From contig JAQCBB010000006.1 of assembly GCA_027621535.1 (NCBI GenBank), forward strand, positions 1 through 43,054: a DNA stretch of 43,054 bases, given 5' to 3'. Of the stretch, positions 17,541 to 27,696 are shown one piece after another; position 1 is the stretch's first letter, and each line of letters opens with the position of its first letter. The notes under the pieces are model-generated. The model had not been told where the DNA came from. It saw nothing but the letters and a program-made list of their open reading frames with translations, and made no database searches. Source of the stretch: Pseudomonadota bacterium (GTDB lineage Bacteria; Pseudomonadota; Gammaproteobacteria; Burkholderiales; Methylophilaceae). The translations under genes were made by a program, and so were the position numbers.

Positions 17541-18973
17541 CTTTTTGTTAATTGATTTTTTAAAAGCTCACTGACCTGTCCAGGATTGGCCTTGCCTTTT
17601 GAAATTTTCATTACTTGCCCAACTAAGGCGTTAAAAGCTTTATCTTTACCCAATTTAAACTGCTCCACCATTTCTGGATTATTTTTAATAATTTCATCGA
17701 TCATTGGAAGTATTGCAGAAACATCGCTCACCTGCTTTAAACCAAGCGCATCAATTAATGTATCCACATTTTTATCTGGATCTTCCCAAAGCAAATCAAA
17801 AATTTTCTTACCTGCATTATTTGAAATTGTCTGATCCATAATACGTTTAATTAATAGAACAAATTGCTCCTGTGCTATCGGGCAATCCTTAATAGACAGT
17901 TCATGCTCATTTAATTTTGCAAAAAGATTACCAACAACCCAATTGGCAGTTATTTTTGCATCTAAACCAGATGCAATCAAAGATTGATAAAATTCGTATG
18001 TCTTTTTATCAGATACGATAATAGACGCATCCGCCTCATTTAGTTTGTAATCAACCGTTAATTTTTTGAGGCATTCCTCAGGAAGCTCGCCCAAGGAACT
18101 TCTGATGAAATCGATATCATTTTGAGAAATTTTTAACGGGAGTAAGTCAGGGTCTGGAAAATAGCGATAATCATTTGCTTCCTCTTTAGACCTCATTGCT
18201 TTTGTTTCTCCTGAATCTGGGTTAAAAAGAACAGTGGATTGTATAATGTCATGGCCATCCTCAATCTGCTCAATTTGCCAGTTCACCTCATAATTGATCG
18301 CTTGTTCCATGTATTTAAAAGAATTTAAGTTCTTAATTTCACGACGGGTCCCTAACTTATTTGATCCACTAGGCTTGACAGATACATTCACATCACAACG
18401 AAAGCTTCCCTCTTGCATATTTCCATCAGATATACCAATCCATTGAACTAAATTATGTAATTTCTTCGCATAGGCAATGGCCTCTTTTGCGGAGCTCATG
18501 TCTGGTTCTGTTACAATTTCAAGTAGGGGCGTTCCAGCTCTGTTTAAGTCAATGCCTGTCTTATTATCCATAATTCCATGCACGGATTTACCGGCATCTT
18601 CTTCTAAGTGGGCTCGAAGAATTCTTATCTTTTTATTCACACCGTCATTATTAATCTTTAGATGGCCATGGTTCACTACTGGCAATTCAAATTGACTTAT
18701 CTGATACCCTTTGGGTAAATCTGGATAGAAATAATTTTTTCTAGCGAAAACTGAATATTCGGCAATTTCAGCGTCAACGGCCAGACCAAATCTAATGGCT
18801 TTCATGACCGCCTCTTTATTCAACACAGGCAAAGTTCCTGGATATGCCAAACTAACAAGACATGCATTTTCATTTGCTGGCAATCCAAATTCAGTAGACG
18901 CTCCAGAAAAAATTTTTGTTTTTGTTGTTAATTGAACATGCGTTTCAATTCCAATCACAATATCCCAGGTCAT
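17537..18973 (-). CDS. gatB: Asp-tRNA(Asn)/Glu-tRNA(Gln) amidotransferase subunit B
   Basis: The tRNA-binding and kinase subunit of GatCAB, which amidates mischarged Glu-tRNA(Gln) and/or Asp-tRNA(Asn). The 478 residues open with [13 protein letters not shown] and include [17 protein letters not shown], the [14 protein letters not shown] cradle motif, [17 protein letters not shown] and EMQEGS-like [13 protein letters not shown]. The C-terminal YqeY-like helical domain ends in [17 protein letters not shown], which contacts tRNA in known structures. The gene overlaps gatA by four bases. Its stop shares the CTAG palindrome with pyrE on the other strand. Confidence 0.97.
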   Translation of the reverse strand: MTWDIVIGIETHVQLTTKTKIFSGASTEFGLPANENACLVSLAYPGTLPVLNKEAVMKAIRFGLAVDAEIAEYSVFARKNYFYPDLPKGYQISQFELPVVNHGHLKINNDGVNKKIRILRAHLEEDAGKSVHGIMDNKTGIDLNRAGTPLLEIVTEPDMSSAKEAIAYAKKLHNLVQWIGISDGNMQEGSFRCDVNVSVKPSGSNKLGTRREIKNLNSFKYMEQAINYEVNWQIEQIEDGHDIIQSTVLFNPDSGETKAMRSKEEANDYRYFPDPDLLPLKISQNDIDFIRSSLGELPEECLKKLTVDYKLNEADASIIVSDKKTYEFYQSLIASGLDAKITANWVVGNLFAKLNEHELSIKDCPIAQEQFVLLIKRIMDQTISNNAGKKIFDLLWEDPDKNVDTLIDALGLKQVSDVSAILPMIDEIIKNNPEMVEQFKLGKDKAFNALVGQVMKISKGKANPGQVSELLKNQLTKS

Positions 18974-20424
18974 AGGACTCCTCCTGGTAAGTGTTTATGC
19001 CAATCAGAAATGGATTGATATTGGTGCGTAAAATTTAAAATTTTAGCTTCATCAAAGTAGTTTCCGATTAACTGAAACCCAATCGGCATCTTATTAATAA
19101 ATCCGGCTGGGGCACTGATTGCTGGAAGACCAGCTAAATTTGTCGAAATGGTGAACATATCTTGCATATACATTGCAACGGGATCCTCGGTTTTATCGCC
19201 AATTTTAAAAGCTGTTGATGGTGAAGAGGGTGCTAAAATCAAGTCACATTGGGTAAATGCCTTTATAAAATCGTCAGCAATTAATCGCCTAATTCTTTGG
19301 GCTTTTAAATAATAAGCGTCATAATAACCTGCGCTTAAAACATATGTCCCAACTAAAATTCTTCTTTTAACTTCATCACCAAAACCTTCTTCGCGAGTTT
19401 TTAAGTACATTTCCTCTAAATCTTTATAGTTGGATGCTCTGTAGCCAAATTTCACTCCATCATATCTTGATAGATTGCTTGAGGCTTCTGCGGGAGCAAT
19501 TACATAGTAAACGGGAACTGATAATTGGGAATTAGGTAAAGAAATTTCTTTGAAGTTAACACCTAAAGATTGATAAGCTTGCATCACCTTTTCTAGAATA
19601 ATTTTTACGTCCTGATTAAGTTCGTTGTTAAAAAATTCTTTTGGAACACCAATTGTTTTTCCTTGAATTGATGAAGTAAGAGATTGCGTATAATTTTCTT
19701 TATCACGTTTAATTGATGTTGAGTCTCTTTCATCAAAATCTGCCATAACATTGAGCATTAGCGCGCAATCTTCAGCAGTTTTAGCTATAGGTCCGGCCTG
19801 ATCTAAACTTGAGGCAAATGCAATCATCCCAAATCTTGAAACAAGCCCATAAGTTGGTTTTAACCCTGTTAAATTACATAATGATGCGGGTTGTCTAATT
19901 GACCCTCCTGTATCCGTAGCAGTCGCAGCCGGGGCCATTCCTGATGTAACAGCTGCCGCACTTCCTCCTGAACTTCCACCGGGGACAAAATCTAAATTCC
20001 ATGGATTTTTTACAACTCCATAATATGATGTTTCATTAGAGGATCCCATGGCAAATTCATCCATATTAGTTTTACCAAGATTAATTGCACCAGACTTATT
20101 AAAAAGATCAACTACCTTTGAGTCATAGGGAGCATAAAAATTATCCAACATTTTTGAGCCACAAGTTGTTTTCCAAGATGATGCGCAAAAAATGTCTTTT
20201 TGTGCAATGGGAATGCCAGTTAATTCTGAAAAATGATTTTTGCTAATTAATTGATCAGCCTGTTGGGCTTGCTGGATTGACTTTTCTTCATCAATAGTAA
20301 TAAAGGCATTAATCTGACTATTAAGATCTTTAATTTGATTTAAATAATACTGAGTAAGCTCGACACTTGAAAAATCTTTATTTTTTAAGCCCTGTTTCAA
20401 TTCATTTAACGATAAGTCCTTCAT
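18970..20424 (-). CDS. gatA: Asp-tRNA(Asn)/Glu-tRNA(Gln) amidotransferase subunit A
   Basis: The glutaminase subunit, releasing ammonia that tunnels to GatB. It is an amidase-signature enzyme of 484 residues with the Ser-cisSer-Lys triad visible: Lys76 in IAQKDIF, Ser151 in [12 protein letters not shown] and Ser175 in [24 protein letters not shown] and the later [27 protein letters not shown] are diagnostic for GatA rather than other amidases. It overlaps gatC upstream and gatB downstream by four bases (ATGA), so C-A-B are translationally coupled in stoichiometric order. Confidence 0.98.
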   Translation of the reverse strand: MKDLSLNELKQGLKNKDFSSVELTQYYLNQIKDLNSQINAFITIDEEKSIQQAQQADQLISKNHFSELTGIPIAQKDIFCASSWKTTCGSKMLDNFYAPYDSKVVDLFNKSGAINLGKTNMDEFAMGSSNETSYYGVVKNPWNLDFVPGGSSGGSAAAVTSGMAPAATATDTGGSIRQPASLCNLTGLKPTYGLVSRFGMIAFASSLDQAGPIAKTAEDCALMLNVMADFDERDSTSIKRDKENYTQSLTSSIQGKTIGVPKEFFNNELNQDVKIILEKVMQAYQSLGVNFKEISLPNSQLSVPVYYVIAPAEASSNLSRYDGVKFGYRASNYKDLEEMYLKTREEGFGDEVKRRILVGTYVLSAGYYDAYYLKAQRIRRLIADDFIKAFTQCDLILAPSSPSTAFKIGDKTEDPVAMYMQDMFTISTNLAGLPAISAPAGFINKMPIGFQLIGNYFDEAKILNFTHQYQSISDWHKHLPGGVL

Positions 20425-20714
20425 AATTTATCCACCACTCTGGGGACAATAAAATAGTCTTCATTAAATTCAGGGGCTAATTCTAGGAACTTTTCTTTTT
20501 GATTCATTTCAGTCACAACATCATCTCTTAAGGTTTGATAAATATCTAATGCATGAGACATTGGCTGAACATCGGTGGTATCAATTTTTTGCATTGAATC
20601 AATCAGTTTTATGATGCCATCAAGTTTTTTTAAAACAATCATTTCATCATCTGAACTAATATTAATTTTGGCCAGATGGCTTAGTTTTTTTATATCTTTG
20701 TCTGTAAGTGCCAT
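20421..20714 (-). CDS. gatC: Asp-tRNA(Asn)/Glu-tRNA(Gln) amidotransferase subunit C
   Basis: A 97-residue subunit that wraps around GatA and bridges it to GatB. Family features are [18 protein letters not shown] at the N-terminus, the [19 protein letters not shown] segment, LRDDVV, and the C-terminal [11 protein letters not shown]. It is the first gene of the gatCAB operon and diverges from mreB across an 87-bp spacer. Family length and start agree. No part is missing. Confidence 0.96.
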   Translation of the reverse strand: MALTDKDIKKLSHLAKINISSDDEMIVLKKLDGIIKLIDSMQKIDTTDVQPMSHALDIYQTLRDDVVTEMNQKEKFLELAPEFNEDYFIVPRVVDKL

Positions 20715-20801
20715 AATTTTAGGGCTATAATGCTCTTATTGCGAAATGCAGTATTATACATTGCATAGTGCTTTTCATTAATATTTTGGTTTTAATTAAG
20801 T
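20715..20801. promoter_or_regulatory. Divergent gatC / mreB promoter region with two opposed TATAAT boxes
   Basis: The 87-bp spacer carries a perfect plus-strand TATAAT at 20726-20731 and a perfect minus-strand TATAAT at 20758-20753, repeating the architecture at 810-873. Predicted starts are near 20738 (towards mreB, leader about 64 nt) and 20746 (towards gatC, leader about 32 nt). A TTAATG at 20781-20776 sits 17 bp before the minus box as a poor -35. An ATGCA...TGCAT pair (20746-20750 and 20762-20766) brackets the minus box. Confidence 0.5.
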
Positions 20802-21857
20802 ATGAAAAAATTTTTAGCAAAGTTATTTTCTGAACAAGATATGGCAATTGATTTAGGAACTGCAAATACCCTTATTTATGTTAAAGGAAGAGGCATTGTT
20901 CTTGACGAACCCTCTGTGGTTGCAATGAAGTACCAACAGGGTCCGTCAGGCTCTCAACCTAAGAGTGATATCTTAGCTGTGGGAAAAAAAGCTAAAACTA
21001 TGCTCGGGAGATCACCTCTAAATATTACTGCCATTAGACCTATGAAAGACGGGGTGATTGCTGATTTTAATGTCACTGAAGAGATGATTAAATATTTCAT
21101 CACAGAGGTGACTTCTAAAAGTTGGTTTAGTCCTAATCCCAGAATTGTTATTTGTGTTCCCTACGGAGCAACCCAAGTAGAAAGAAGGGCAATTCGTGAG
21201 TCTGCAGAGCGTGCTGGAGCAAAGCAAGTCTTTCTTATTGAAGAACCTATGGCTGCTGCAATTGGAGCAGGGCTTCCTGTAAACGATCCAACCGGGTCTA
21301 TGGTTATTGATATCGGCGGTGGAACAACTGAAGTCGGTATTACCTCATTAGGGGGGATTGTTTATGCAGAATCTCAAAGGGTAGGTGGAGATAAAATTGA
21401 CCAAGCCATCATTGATTACATGAGAAGAAATTATGGCTTGACAATCTCTGAACCTACAGCTGAAAGAATCAAAAAACAAATAGGCAGCGCCTTTCCTTTA
21501 AATGAAATTTTAGAAATGGAAATAATAGGAAGAAGTATGTCCGAAGGTCTTCCTAGAAAAATAATGGTTGGTAGTAATGAAATATTAGAGGCACTAACAG
21601 AGCCTTTAAACACAATTATTGGAACTGTCAAAGGTGCTCTAGAGCAAACACCTCCGGAGCTTGGTGCCGACATTGCTGAAAATGGAATGGTTTTAACCGG
21701 AGGCGGAGCGCTATTAAAAAATATTGATCGCTTACTTTATGAAGAGACAGGCATCCCAGTCATTATTGCTGAAGAGCCGCTTTTGTGCGTAGTTAAAGGT
21801 TGTGGCATGGCCCTTGAGTCACTCGACGAATTTAAGACCTCATTTACGAATGATTAA
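20802..21857 (+). CDS. mreB: Rod-shape determining actin homologue MreB
   Basis: Cytoskeletal ATPase that forms membrane-associated filaments and positions the elongasome. The 351 residues show phosphate 1 motif [10 protein letters not shown] (near 18-27), the connect/phosphate 2 motif [12 protein letters not shown] near 168, and the adenosine motif [12 protein letters not shown] near 299. An N-terminal amphipathic start [11 protein letters not shown] resembles the membrane-binding helix of Gram-negative MreB. It begins a long plus-strand run and overlaps mreC by one base (TAATG). It suggests a rod or curved-rod cell. Confidence 0.98.
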   Translation: MKKFLAKLFSEQDMAIDLGTANTLIYVKGRGIVLDEPSVVAMKYQQGPSGSQPKSDILAVGKKAKTMLGRSPLNITAIRPMKDGVIADFNVTEEMIKYFITEVTSKSWFSPNPRIVICVPYGATQVERRAIRESAERAGAKQVFLIEEPMAAAIGAGLPVNDPTGSMVIDIGGGTTEVGITSLGGIVYAESQRVGGDKIDQAIIDYMRRNYGLTISEPTAERIKKQIGSAFPLNEILEMEIIGRSMSEGLPRKIMVGSNEILEALTEPLNTIIGTVKGALEQTPPELGADIAENGMVLTGGGALLKNIDRLLYEETGIPVIIAEEPLLCVVKGCGMALESLDEFKTSFTND

Positions 21858-22696
21858 TGCTCATTACTGCAAAAAAAAGAAAAAGTCATTCTCTATTTAA
21901 TAAATCGCAGATCAGTATTAACTTAAGCTTAATATTATTTATTGTAAATTTTTTTATTTTTTCAGCTAATCAAAATAATCCATTTTTTAAGTCCATTAAA
22001 AGTAGTTTAAATTTAACGCCCTATTCTTTAAATTTTTTATTGAATAGCTTAAGTAATGGGGCCGATTCAGTTCACCAATACTTCCATTTTAAAAAAACAT
22101 TAATTCAAGAAAATAATGATCTTGAAAACAGGCTTTACCTTCTAAAAAACAAACTTCTACTGCAAGAAAATTTTATTTTGGATTATCAAGAATTAATGAA
22201 TAAATTAGAAATTAAAGAACAGTATTTTGATAATTCTGTTGTAGCTAAAATTTTAAAAATAAATTACTCAGGCAAAAGACATCATTTTTTAATTAATAAA
22301 GGACTATCAGACCAAATACAAGCTGGAAACATAGTTGTTGACGATAGAGGCATTCTTGGTCAGGTCATAGATGTTCAAACAGACCAATCTACCGTTAAAA
22401 CCATTCGCTCGAAGGATTTTTATTTAACCGGGTATATTATGATTAAAGATAAACCTTATCTAACTTTAGTCCAAGGTGATAACCAAAACTTAACCATCAA
22501 CTACTTTAGCAAAAATACACCTATTCAAATTAATGATAGTATTTATACCACAGGTGATGATATGTATATACCCGAAAATATAAGAATTGGTAAAGTCGTT
22601 AAATTACAACAGTCGGAGTTAAAAGATTTTTATAAAGTAATTATTCAGCCAGCATCAAATCCTAATGCTCAAAAATATTTGATTGTTCTAAAATGA
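21857..22696 (+). CDS. mreC: Rod-shape determining protein MreC
   Basis: Bitopic membrane protein linking MreB to PBP2 and RodA in the periplasm. The 279 residues have a basic cytosolic tail, one membrane helix (about 20-40: INLSLILFIVNFFIFS), a coiled coil near 75-110 (LIQENNDLENRLYLLKNKLL), and the MreC beta-domains with INYSGKRHHFLINKG, VVDDRGILGQVIDV and TGDDMYIPENIRIGKV. The coding sequence is markedly more AT-rich than mreB, as often happens for less constrained genes in streamlined genomes. It overlaps mreB by one base and mreD by four. Confidence 0.96.
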   Translation: MLITAKKRKSHSLFNKSQISINLSLILFIVNFFIFSANQNNPFFKSIKSSLNLTPYSLNFLLNSLSNGADSVHQYFHFKKTLIQENNDLENRLYLLKNKLLLQENFILDYQELMNKLEIKEQYFDNSVVAKILKINYSGKRHHFLINKGLSDQIQAGNIVVDDRGILGQVIDVQTDQSTVKTIRSKDFYLTGYIMIKDKPYLTLVQGDNQNLTINYFSKNTPIQINDSIYTTGDDMYIPENIRIGKVVKLQQSELKDFYKVIIQPASNPNAQKYLIVLK

Positions 22697-23136
22697 AATC
22701 AAAAAATAAACTCTCTAATATTGTTGGCTTATTTGCCTTAACGATATTTATCTCTTTATTAATTTCAAGCTGGTTAATTTTTGAGCCAATAACTATCCTA
22801 ATAATTGTTTTTTTTATCTTTGAATACTTTCATAAAAAACTTGATAGCCTAATAATTATTTTAATCTTTGGTTTTATCTATGATGGAACTCTCGGGTATT
22901 TATTCGGATTTACAAACCTAATTTTTCTTGAAATTATATTAATAGACTTTTGGCTAAAAAAAATCATACCCTTAAAGAATCAACGCACGCATTATTATTC
23001 TCTATTACTCATTTTAAATGGTCTTATTTTTTCTCTCATTTTAAATCACTCAACATCTGATTTAATCCCTTACTTGATTATAAATCTAATTATTGGATAT
23101 CTATATTTTTTCAGTTTAGTAAAGTATGGAAGATAA
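22693..23136 (+). CDS. mreD: Rod-shape determining protein MreD
   Basis: A small polytopic membrane protein (147 residues) with about five hydrophobic helices and few polar residues; LIIILIFGFIYDGTLGYLFGF contains the family's conserved D-x(3)-G-x-LG segment. Identity relies as much on position between mreC and mrdA as on the sequence, since MreD is poorly conserved. It is part of the elongasome and its exact role is unsettled. It overlaps mreC by four bases and mrdA by eleven. Composition is extremely AT-rich, with Ile, Leu, Phe dominating. Confidence 0.9.
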   Translation: MKSKNKLSNIVGLFALTIFISLLISSWLIFEPITILIIVFFIFEYFHKKLDSLIIILIFGFIYDGTLGYLFGFTNLIFLEIILIDFWLKKIIPLKNQRTHYYSLLLILNGLIFSLILNHSTSDLIPYLIINLIIGYLYFFSLVKYGR

Positions 23137-24943
23137 AAAATTTATTTTTAATCGCCGTATTAAATTCATACTAGTTACATTTATTATTATTTTTAGTTTA
23201 ATCATTACTCGTCTTTTCTGGTTACAAATTTATAAGAACGACTTCTATATTGAGCGCTCCCAATTAAATTCAGAAAGAATAGAAACTATCAAACCACAGA
23301 GAGGAATTATTTACGATCGTCATAAAAATGTTTTAGCTGAGAATATACTAACTTATGATCTTGTTATTAATATTGAAGAAAAAAGTAACAAAGATATTGA
23401 AAATATCATTAATAAATTAAGTGAAATCCTTCCAATTAATGACGAAGACAAAAAAAAATTCTATAAATTAAAAACGGAAAGAAAATTTTTAAGATTTATC
23501 CCTATCCTCAATAATATTGATACAAAATTATTAACGTTATTCATATCAACAAAATATCAATTTCCTGATGTAAAAGTTAAAGAAGAATTTTTAAGAAGTT
23601 ATCCACATGCACATATCAATTCTCATCTTATAGGCTTCATCAACCGAATATCTGCTGATGATTTAAATGAATTTAAGCAAGATCAATACTTACTCGAAAG
23701 TTACTTTGGACTTTCTCATAAGGGAAAGCAGGGAGTAGAAAAATTCTTCGAAGAAAGTTTAAAGGGCAAGGCTGGGTTAAAAAGAATTAGAGTTAATGCC
23801 CAAAACTCATTTGTGAATGAAGTTGAATACATCCCACCTATTAATGGCAATGATTTAAATTTAAGTATTGATTTGAATTTACAAATCAGGGCTTCTGAGC
23901 TTTTAAAAGATTATAAAGGTGCCATTATTATGTCGCACGTTAAAACCAATGAAATTTTAGCTTATCAAAGCAATCCAACATTTGATCCCAATCACTTTGT
24001 TAATGGAATCGGTTTTGATGAGTGGAATAATTTAAATCTTGATCCAAAAAAACCAATGCTCGATCGTATCATTTCTGCTACCTACCCACCTGGATCAACA
24101 ATTAAACCTTTCGTTTCAATTGCTGGATTAGAACATAATCAAATATCAAAAGATTTTAAAATTTCTGATCCTGGATACTATCGCCTTCCTCATTCTAAAA
24201 AAATTTTTAAAGATTGGAAAAAAGAAGGTCATGGTGAAGTTGATTTAATTAAAGCTATTGCTGAATCTTGTGATGTTTATTTTTATGATCTCGCCTATCG
24301 ATTAGGAATTAATAAGCTTTCACAAACCTTATCAAAATTTTCATTTGGGAACCAAACAGGCATTGAGTTACCCTCAGAAAAAAATGGAATTTTGCCTTCA
24401 CCGGAGTGGAAAAAAAATCGACATCAGCGTAAATGGAATACATACGAGACAATTAATACATCTATTGGACAAGGTGATTTTTTGGTAACGCCAATACAAC
24501 TCACACAAGCACTTAATACACTTTTAAATAATACAAAAATTTCACCGCCATCGATCGTATTAAAAGAAAATTTTAATAATGATGGTATTGAATCTTTAAC
24601 AATTACAGATGATGAATTTATAAATATTGTGAAATTAGGTATGCAACAAGTTACCGGGGCTTCAGGTACTTTTCGATCAATTGCTCATAAAAATTTGAAT
24701 AAACTTGCAGGAAAAACCGGAACAGCACAAGTTTTCTCATTAAAAAATAAAGATTATGATGAAGCAAATATCGCAGATCACTTAAAAGATCATTCACTTT
24801 TTATTGGATATGCCCCTTTTGATGATCCAACAGTATCTATTGCTGTTGTCATTGAAAATGGTGGCCATGGAAGCTCTGTAGCAGCTCCAATTGCAAAAAA
24901 ACTTATTGATTATTATTTTGAATTAGAAATGAATCATGAATAA
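23126..24943 (+). CDS. mrdA: Penicillin-binding protein 2 (elongasome transpeptidase)
   Basis: Class B PBP that cross-links wall peptides with RodA during elongation. The 605 residues begin with a cytosolic tail, a single membrane helix (about 13-33), the PBP dimer domain with KPQRGIIYDRHKNVLAEN, and the transpeptidase domain with Ser324 and Lys327 in PPGSTIKPF, the SCD triad in AESCDVYFYDLA, and Lys530 in AGKTGTAQV. E. coli PBP2 is 633 residues, so this is compact but complete. It overlaps rodA by eight bases. The order mreBCD-mrdA-rodA-rlpA is the classic proteobacterial elongation cluster. Confidence 0.97.
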   Translation: MEDKKFIFNRRIKFILVTFIIIFSLIITRLFWLQIYKNDFYIERSQLNSERIETIKPQRGIIYDRHKNVLAENILTYDLVINIEEKSNKDIENIINKLSEILPINDEDKKKFYKLKTERKFLRFIPILNNIDTKLLTLFISTKYQFPDVKVKEEFLRSYPHAHINSHLIGFINRISADDLNEFKQDQYLLESYFGLSHKGKQGVEKFFEESLKGKAGLKRIRVNAQNSFVNEVEYIPPINGNDLNLSIDLNLQIRASELLKDYKGAIIMSHVKTNEILAYQSNPTFDPNHFVNGIGFDEWNNLNLDPKKPMLDRIISATYPPGSTIKPFVSIAGLEHNQISKDFKISDPGYYRLPHSKKIFKDWKKEGHGEVDLIKAIAESCDVYFYDLAYRLGINKLSQTLSKFSFGNQTGIELPSEKNGILPSPEWKKNRHQRKWNTYETINTSIGQGDFLVTPIQLTQALNTLLNNTKISPPSIVLKENFNNDGIESLTITDDEFINIVKLGMQQVTGASGTFRSIAHKNLNKLAGKTGTAQVFSLKNKDYDEANIADHLKDHSLFIGYAPFDDPTVSIAVVIENGGHGSSVAAPIAKKLIDYYFELEMNHE

Positions 24944-26030
24944 TTTATTAAACAATACTTTTAAATATGTGGATAAGCAATTAACCATCTATCTTTTTAT
25001 CCTTATGATATTTGGACTATATTTAATTGGAGAGGCGGTTGGATTTGACTCTAATTTTTTTTATAAACAACTCATCTTTATTATTGCTGGATTATTTATT
25101 TATTATATCGTGAGTCTAATTAATCTAAGCATTTTATATCGGTTTTCATTTTTACTGTATCTTATTTCAATTTTTTTATTAATTCTAACTTTTTTCTTTG
25201 GGAATGAGGTTAATGGTTCTAAGCGATGGCTCAATTTAATTTTTTTTAAATTTCAAACTTCGGAACTGATCAAAATTACACTCCCTATTTTTTTAATATT
25301 TATTGTTGAAAATTATAAAAAAAAATCAGAAACAGCAGTTGAATTTTTCATTCTAGGTTTTACGCTCATTCCATTCATTCTAATTTTTATTCAACCTGAT
25401 CTAGGCTCGAGCTTAATAATCTTATTTATAGGCTTGATAATTATTTTTTTAAATGGACTGAACAAATATAAAATTATTTCTGTCTTGATTCTTATTTTAG
25501 CTGCTATACCTTATGCTTGGGTCAACCTCCTCAAAGATTATCAAAAATCACGCATACTGAATTTATTTGATCCATTTTCTAATCCGCTGGAAAGTGGTTA
25601 CCACTCCATTCAATCTTCCATTGCTATTGGATCTGGTGGATTATTTGGTAAAAACTCTGAATACGGAACACAAACGGATTTGCTTTTTTTGCCAGAAACT
25701 CATACTGATTTTATATTTGCCGTTCTCGCAGAAAACTTTGGATTTTTAGGAAGCCTTATTTATTTTATTATCTCTTTTTTACTCATATCCCGATTAATTA
25801 AAATTGCACTTGATCTGCATCTGCATTTTAATCGATTGTTAGCTGTCACCTATGTTATTATTTTTATTGTTTGTTTTTTAATTAATATCGCAATGGTTTC
25901 GGGTTTATTTCCAATTGTCGGCATTCCCCTTCCTCTAATTAGTTATGGGGGAAGCTCTTTGTTTATTTACCTTATAATCTTTGGATTAATAAATGCTCTT
26001 CAAAATAGAAAGACATTAATAGCTAACTGA
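24936..26030 (+). CDS. rodA: SEDS peptidoglycan glycosyltransferase RodA
   Basis: Integral membrane lipid II polymerase of the elongasome. The 364 residues form about ten helices; the SEDS hallmarks are NGSKRWLNL, FKFQTSELIKI, FIQPDLGSSLII with the functionally critical Asp, SGYHSIQSSIAIGSGGLFGK, FLPETHTDFIFAVLAENFGFLGS, and GIPLPLISYGGSS near the C-terminus. Direct linkage to mrdA favours RodA over FtsW. It starts within the last eight bases of mrdA and shares one base with rlpA. Confidence 0.97.
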   Translation: MNNLLNNTFKYVDKQLTIYLFILMIFGLYLIGEAVGFDSNFFYKQLIFIIAGLFIYYIVSLINLSILYRFSFLLYLISIFLLILTFFFGNEVNGSKRWLNLIFFKFQTSELIKITLPIFLIFIVENYKKKSETAVEFFILGFTLIPFILIFIQPDLGSSLIILFIGLIIIFLNGLNKYKIISVLILILAAIPYAWVNLLKDYQKSRILNLFDPFSNPLESGYHSIQSSIAIGSGGLFGKNSEYGTQTDLLFLPETHTDFIFAVLAENFGFLGSLIYFIISFLLISRLIKIALDLHLHFNRLLAVTYVIIFIVCFLINIAMVSGLFPIVGIPLPLISYGGSSLFIYLIIFGLINALQNRKTLIAN

Positions 26031-26815
26031 TGATGAAAATATTTTTAACTGGTTTAATACTTTTATTAAGCGCCTGTTCGACCGTACAAAAAACTAATGA
26101 TAATAAAGGGGCTTATTATCAAGATGATGGTCCACATGCTCAAATTGATATCCAACTTGATGATATTAAAGATGCTACCCCCAAAATAGAAGCAATAAAT
26201 AATAATACAAAAAAACCATACAAGGTGTTCGGAGAAAAATATGTTCCCATGACAAAAATTATTCCTTACAAAGAGAAAGGTTACGCATCTTGGTATGGTA
26301 AAAAATATCATGGGAATAAAACTTCAATTGGCGAGACCTATAACATGTATGAAATGTCAGGAGCACATAAAACATTACCCCTACCATCATATTTAAGAGT
26401 GCGTAATTTAAAAAATAATAAACAGGTGATCATCAGATTGAATGATCGCGGTCCTTTTTTAAAAAATCGGGTTGTGGATTTATCTTATGCAGCAGCTTAT
26501 AAATTAGATATTATTGAAAAAGGAAGTGAATATGTTGAAATCGAACTGATAGATCCAGAAAAAAATAATCCTGCCAGTGTAAATCAATTGAGCTTTCTTC
26601 AGGTGGGAGCTTTTAAAGATTATTTAAATGGCCAAGTATTATTAAATAAAATTAACACATTAGACTTTTCAAGCGAATTTGATTCTAAAATTATAAAAAT
26701 TAATGATCTTTTTCATGTTTTAATTGGTCCAGTTGTAGATAATACATCATTGCTCAAAATCAAAGAAAAACTAGAGTCTGAATATAGCCTGTCTGTATAT
26801 GTCAAAAAATATTGA
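26030..26815 (+). CDS. rlpA: RlpA family septal-ring/lytic transglycosylase lipoprotein
   Basis: An outer-membrane-type lipoprotein with signal peptide and lipobox LLSAC (Cys16). Residues 80-165 form the double-psi beta-barrel: KGYASWYGKKYHGNKTSIGETYNM, MSGAHKTLPLPS and RLNDRGPFLKNRVVDLSYAAA, holding the catalytic-type Asp. A C-terminal SPOR domain (about 185-261, FLQVGAFKDYLNGQVLL) should bind denuded glycan at the septum. Pseudomonas RlpA is a lytic transglycosylase for naked glycan; the same is likely but not certain here. It overlaps rodA by one base and ybeD by 17. In many relatives a D,D-carboxypeptidase gene lies directly downstream; none is present here. Confidence 0.94.
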   Translation: MMKIFLTGLILLLSACSTVQKTNDNKGAYYQDDGPHAQIDIQLDDIKDATPKIEAINNNTKKPYKVFGEKYVPMTKIIPYKEKGYASWYGKKYHGNKTSIGETYNMYEMSGAHKTLPLPSYLRVRNLKNNKQVIIRLNDRGPFLKNRVVDLSYAAAYKLDIIEKGSEYVEIELIDPEKNNPASVNQLSFLQVGAFKDYLNGQVLLNKINTLDFSSEFDSKIIKINDLFHVLIGPVVDNTSLLKIKEKLESEYSLSVYVKKY

Positions 26816-27083
26816 TAATAGCAATCAAGAAACTCTTATAAAGTTTCCTTGTGATTTTTTTATAAAAGTCATTGGAGTGATGAACGAAAATTTTACTCAA
26901 TCAATTATTACTGAAATTTATAACATTGATCAAAGCTTTGATGCCACAAAAGTTGATATTCAATCAAGCCAGCATGGAAAATACATCAGCCTGACATGTA
27001 AGGTGTTTGTTACCTCAAAAAGTCAATTGGATTTAATTTACTCAAAACTATCCTCTCATCCTGATACAAAATTTGTGATTTAA
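26799..27083 (+). CDS. ybeD: YbeD-family (DUF493) conserved protein
   Basis: A 94-residue ACT-like small protein of unsettled function that regularly precedes lipB. Recognised by LIKFPCDFFIKVIGV near the start, VDIQSSQHGKYISLTCKVFVTS in the middle and a short C-terminal strand. The ACT-like fold suggests a regulatory or ligand-binding role, and linkage with lipB suggests something connected with lipoate, but this is unproved. Its ATG lies 17 bases inside rlpA and no later plausible start exists before conserved residues. It follows rlpA directly, showing that dacA/dacC and dat have been lost or moved from the usual place. Confidence 0.9.
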   Translation: MSKNIDNSNQETLIKFPCDFFIKVIGVMNENFTQSIITEIYNIDQSFDATKVDIQSSQHGKYISLTCKVFVTSKSQLDLIYSKLSSHPDTKFVI

Positions 27084-27084
27084 A

Positions 27085-27696
27085 ATGAAAATCAAATATC
27101 TTGGTGTGCAGGATTATTGTTCTACCTTCCGTGCAATGAAAAAAAAAATTGCAGAGGGATTAGCTGAAGATGAATTATGGATCCTAGAACACTTTCCTGT
27201 ATATACAATCGGTGTTAATAAAAAAAACCTCCGTCTACCTGATTCTCAAATTCCCATCGTTGAATCTGATCGGGGAGGAAAGATTACTTATCATGGACCG
27301 GGTCAACTTATCATCTATACTTTAATAAGTTTAAATCACTATTCGTTAACAATATCAAAATTTGTCAGACTGCTTGAAGAATCGATTATTGATTTTTTAA
27401 TTTCCTACAAAATAAGAGGGGAGCGAAGACAAGATGCGCCAGGAGTTTATATAAATTCAAAAAAAATTGCATCTGTTGGCCTTAGAATAAAAAATAATCA
27501 AATTTATCATGGCATCAGTATTAATAACTCAATGAATCTGAACCCTTTTTTAAATATTGATCCCTGTGGATTTAGTAATTTAGAAATGATCCAGTTAAAA
27601 GACTTAGGAATTTCTTTAGAGAATAAAGAGCTTGCTGATAAAATAGTAAGTATATTTTTGAAAAAAATAAGGTTATATGAAACAACCCGGAACTAA
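27085..27696 (+). CDS. lipB: Octanoyl-[acyl-carrier-protein]:protein N-octanoyltransferase
   Basis: Moves the octanoyl group from ACP to lipoyl domains. The 203-residue protein carries the family blocks [17 protein letters not shown] (60-76), the catalytic lysine in [10 protein letters not shown] (Lys127) and the acyl-thioester cysteine in DPCGFSN (Cys161). It starts one base after ybeD and its end overlaps the lipA ORF by 20 bases. It belongs to the ybeD-lipB-lipA unit. The protein is cytosolic, with no membrane segment; length is slightly below the E. coli protein. Confidence 0.97.
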   Translation: MKIKYLGVQDYCSTFRAMKKKIAEGLAEDELWILEHFPVYTIGVNKKNLRLPDSQIPIVESDRGGKITYHGPGQLIIYTLISLNHYSLTISKFVRLLEESIIDFLISYKIRGERRQDAPGVYINSKKIASVGLRIKNNQIYHGISINNSMNLNPFLNIDPCGFSNLEMIQLKDLGISLENKELADKIVSIFLKKIRLYETTRN

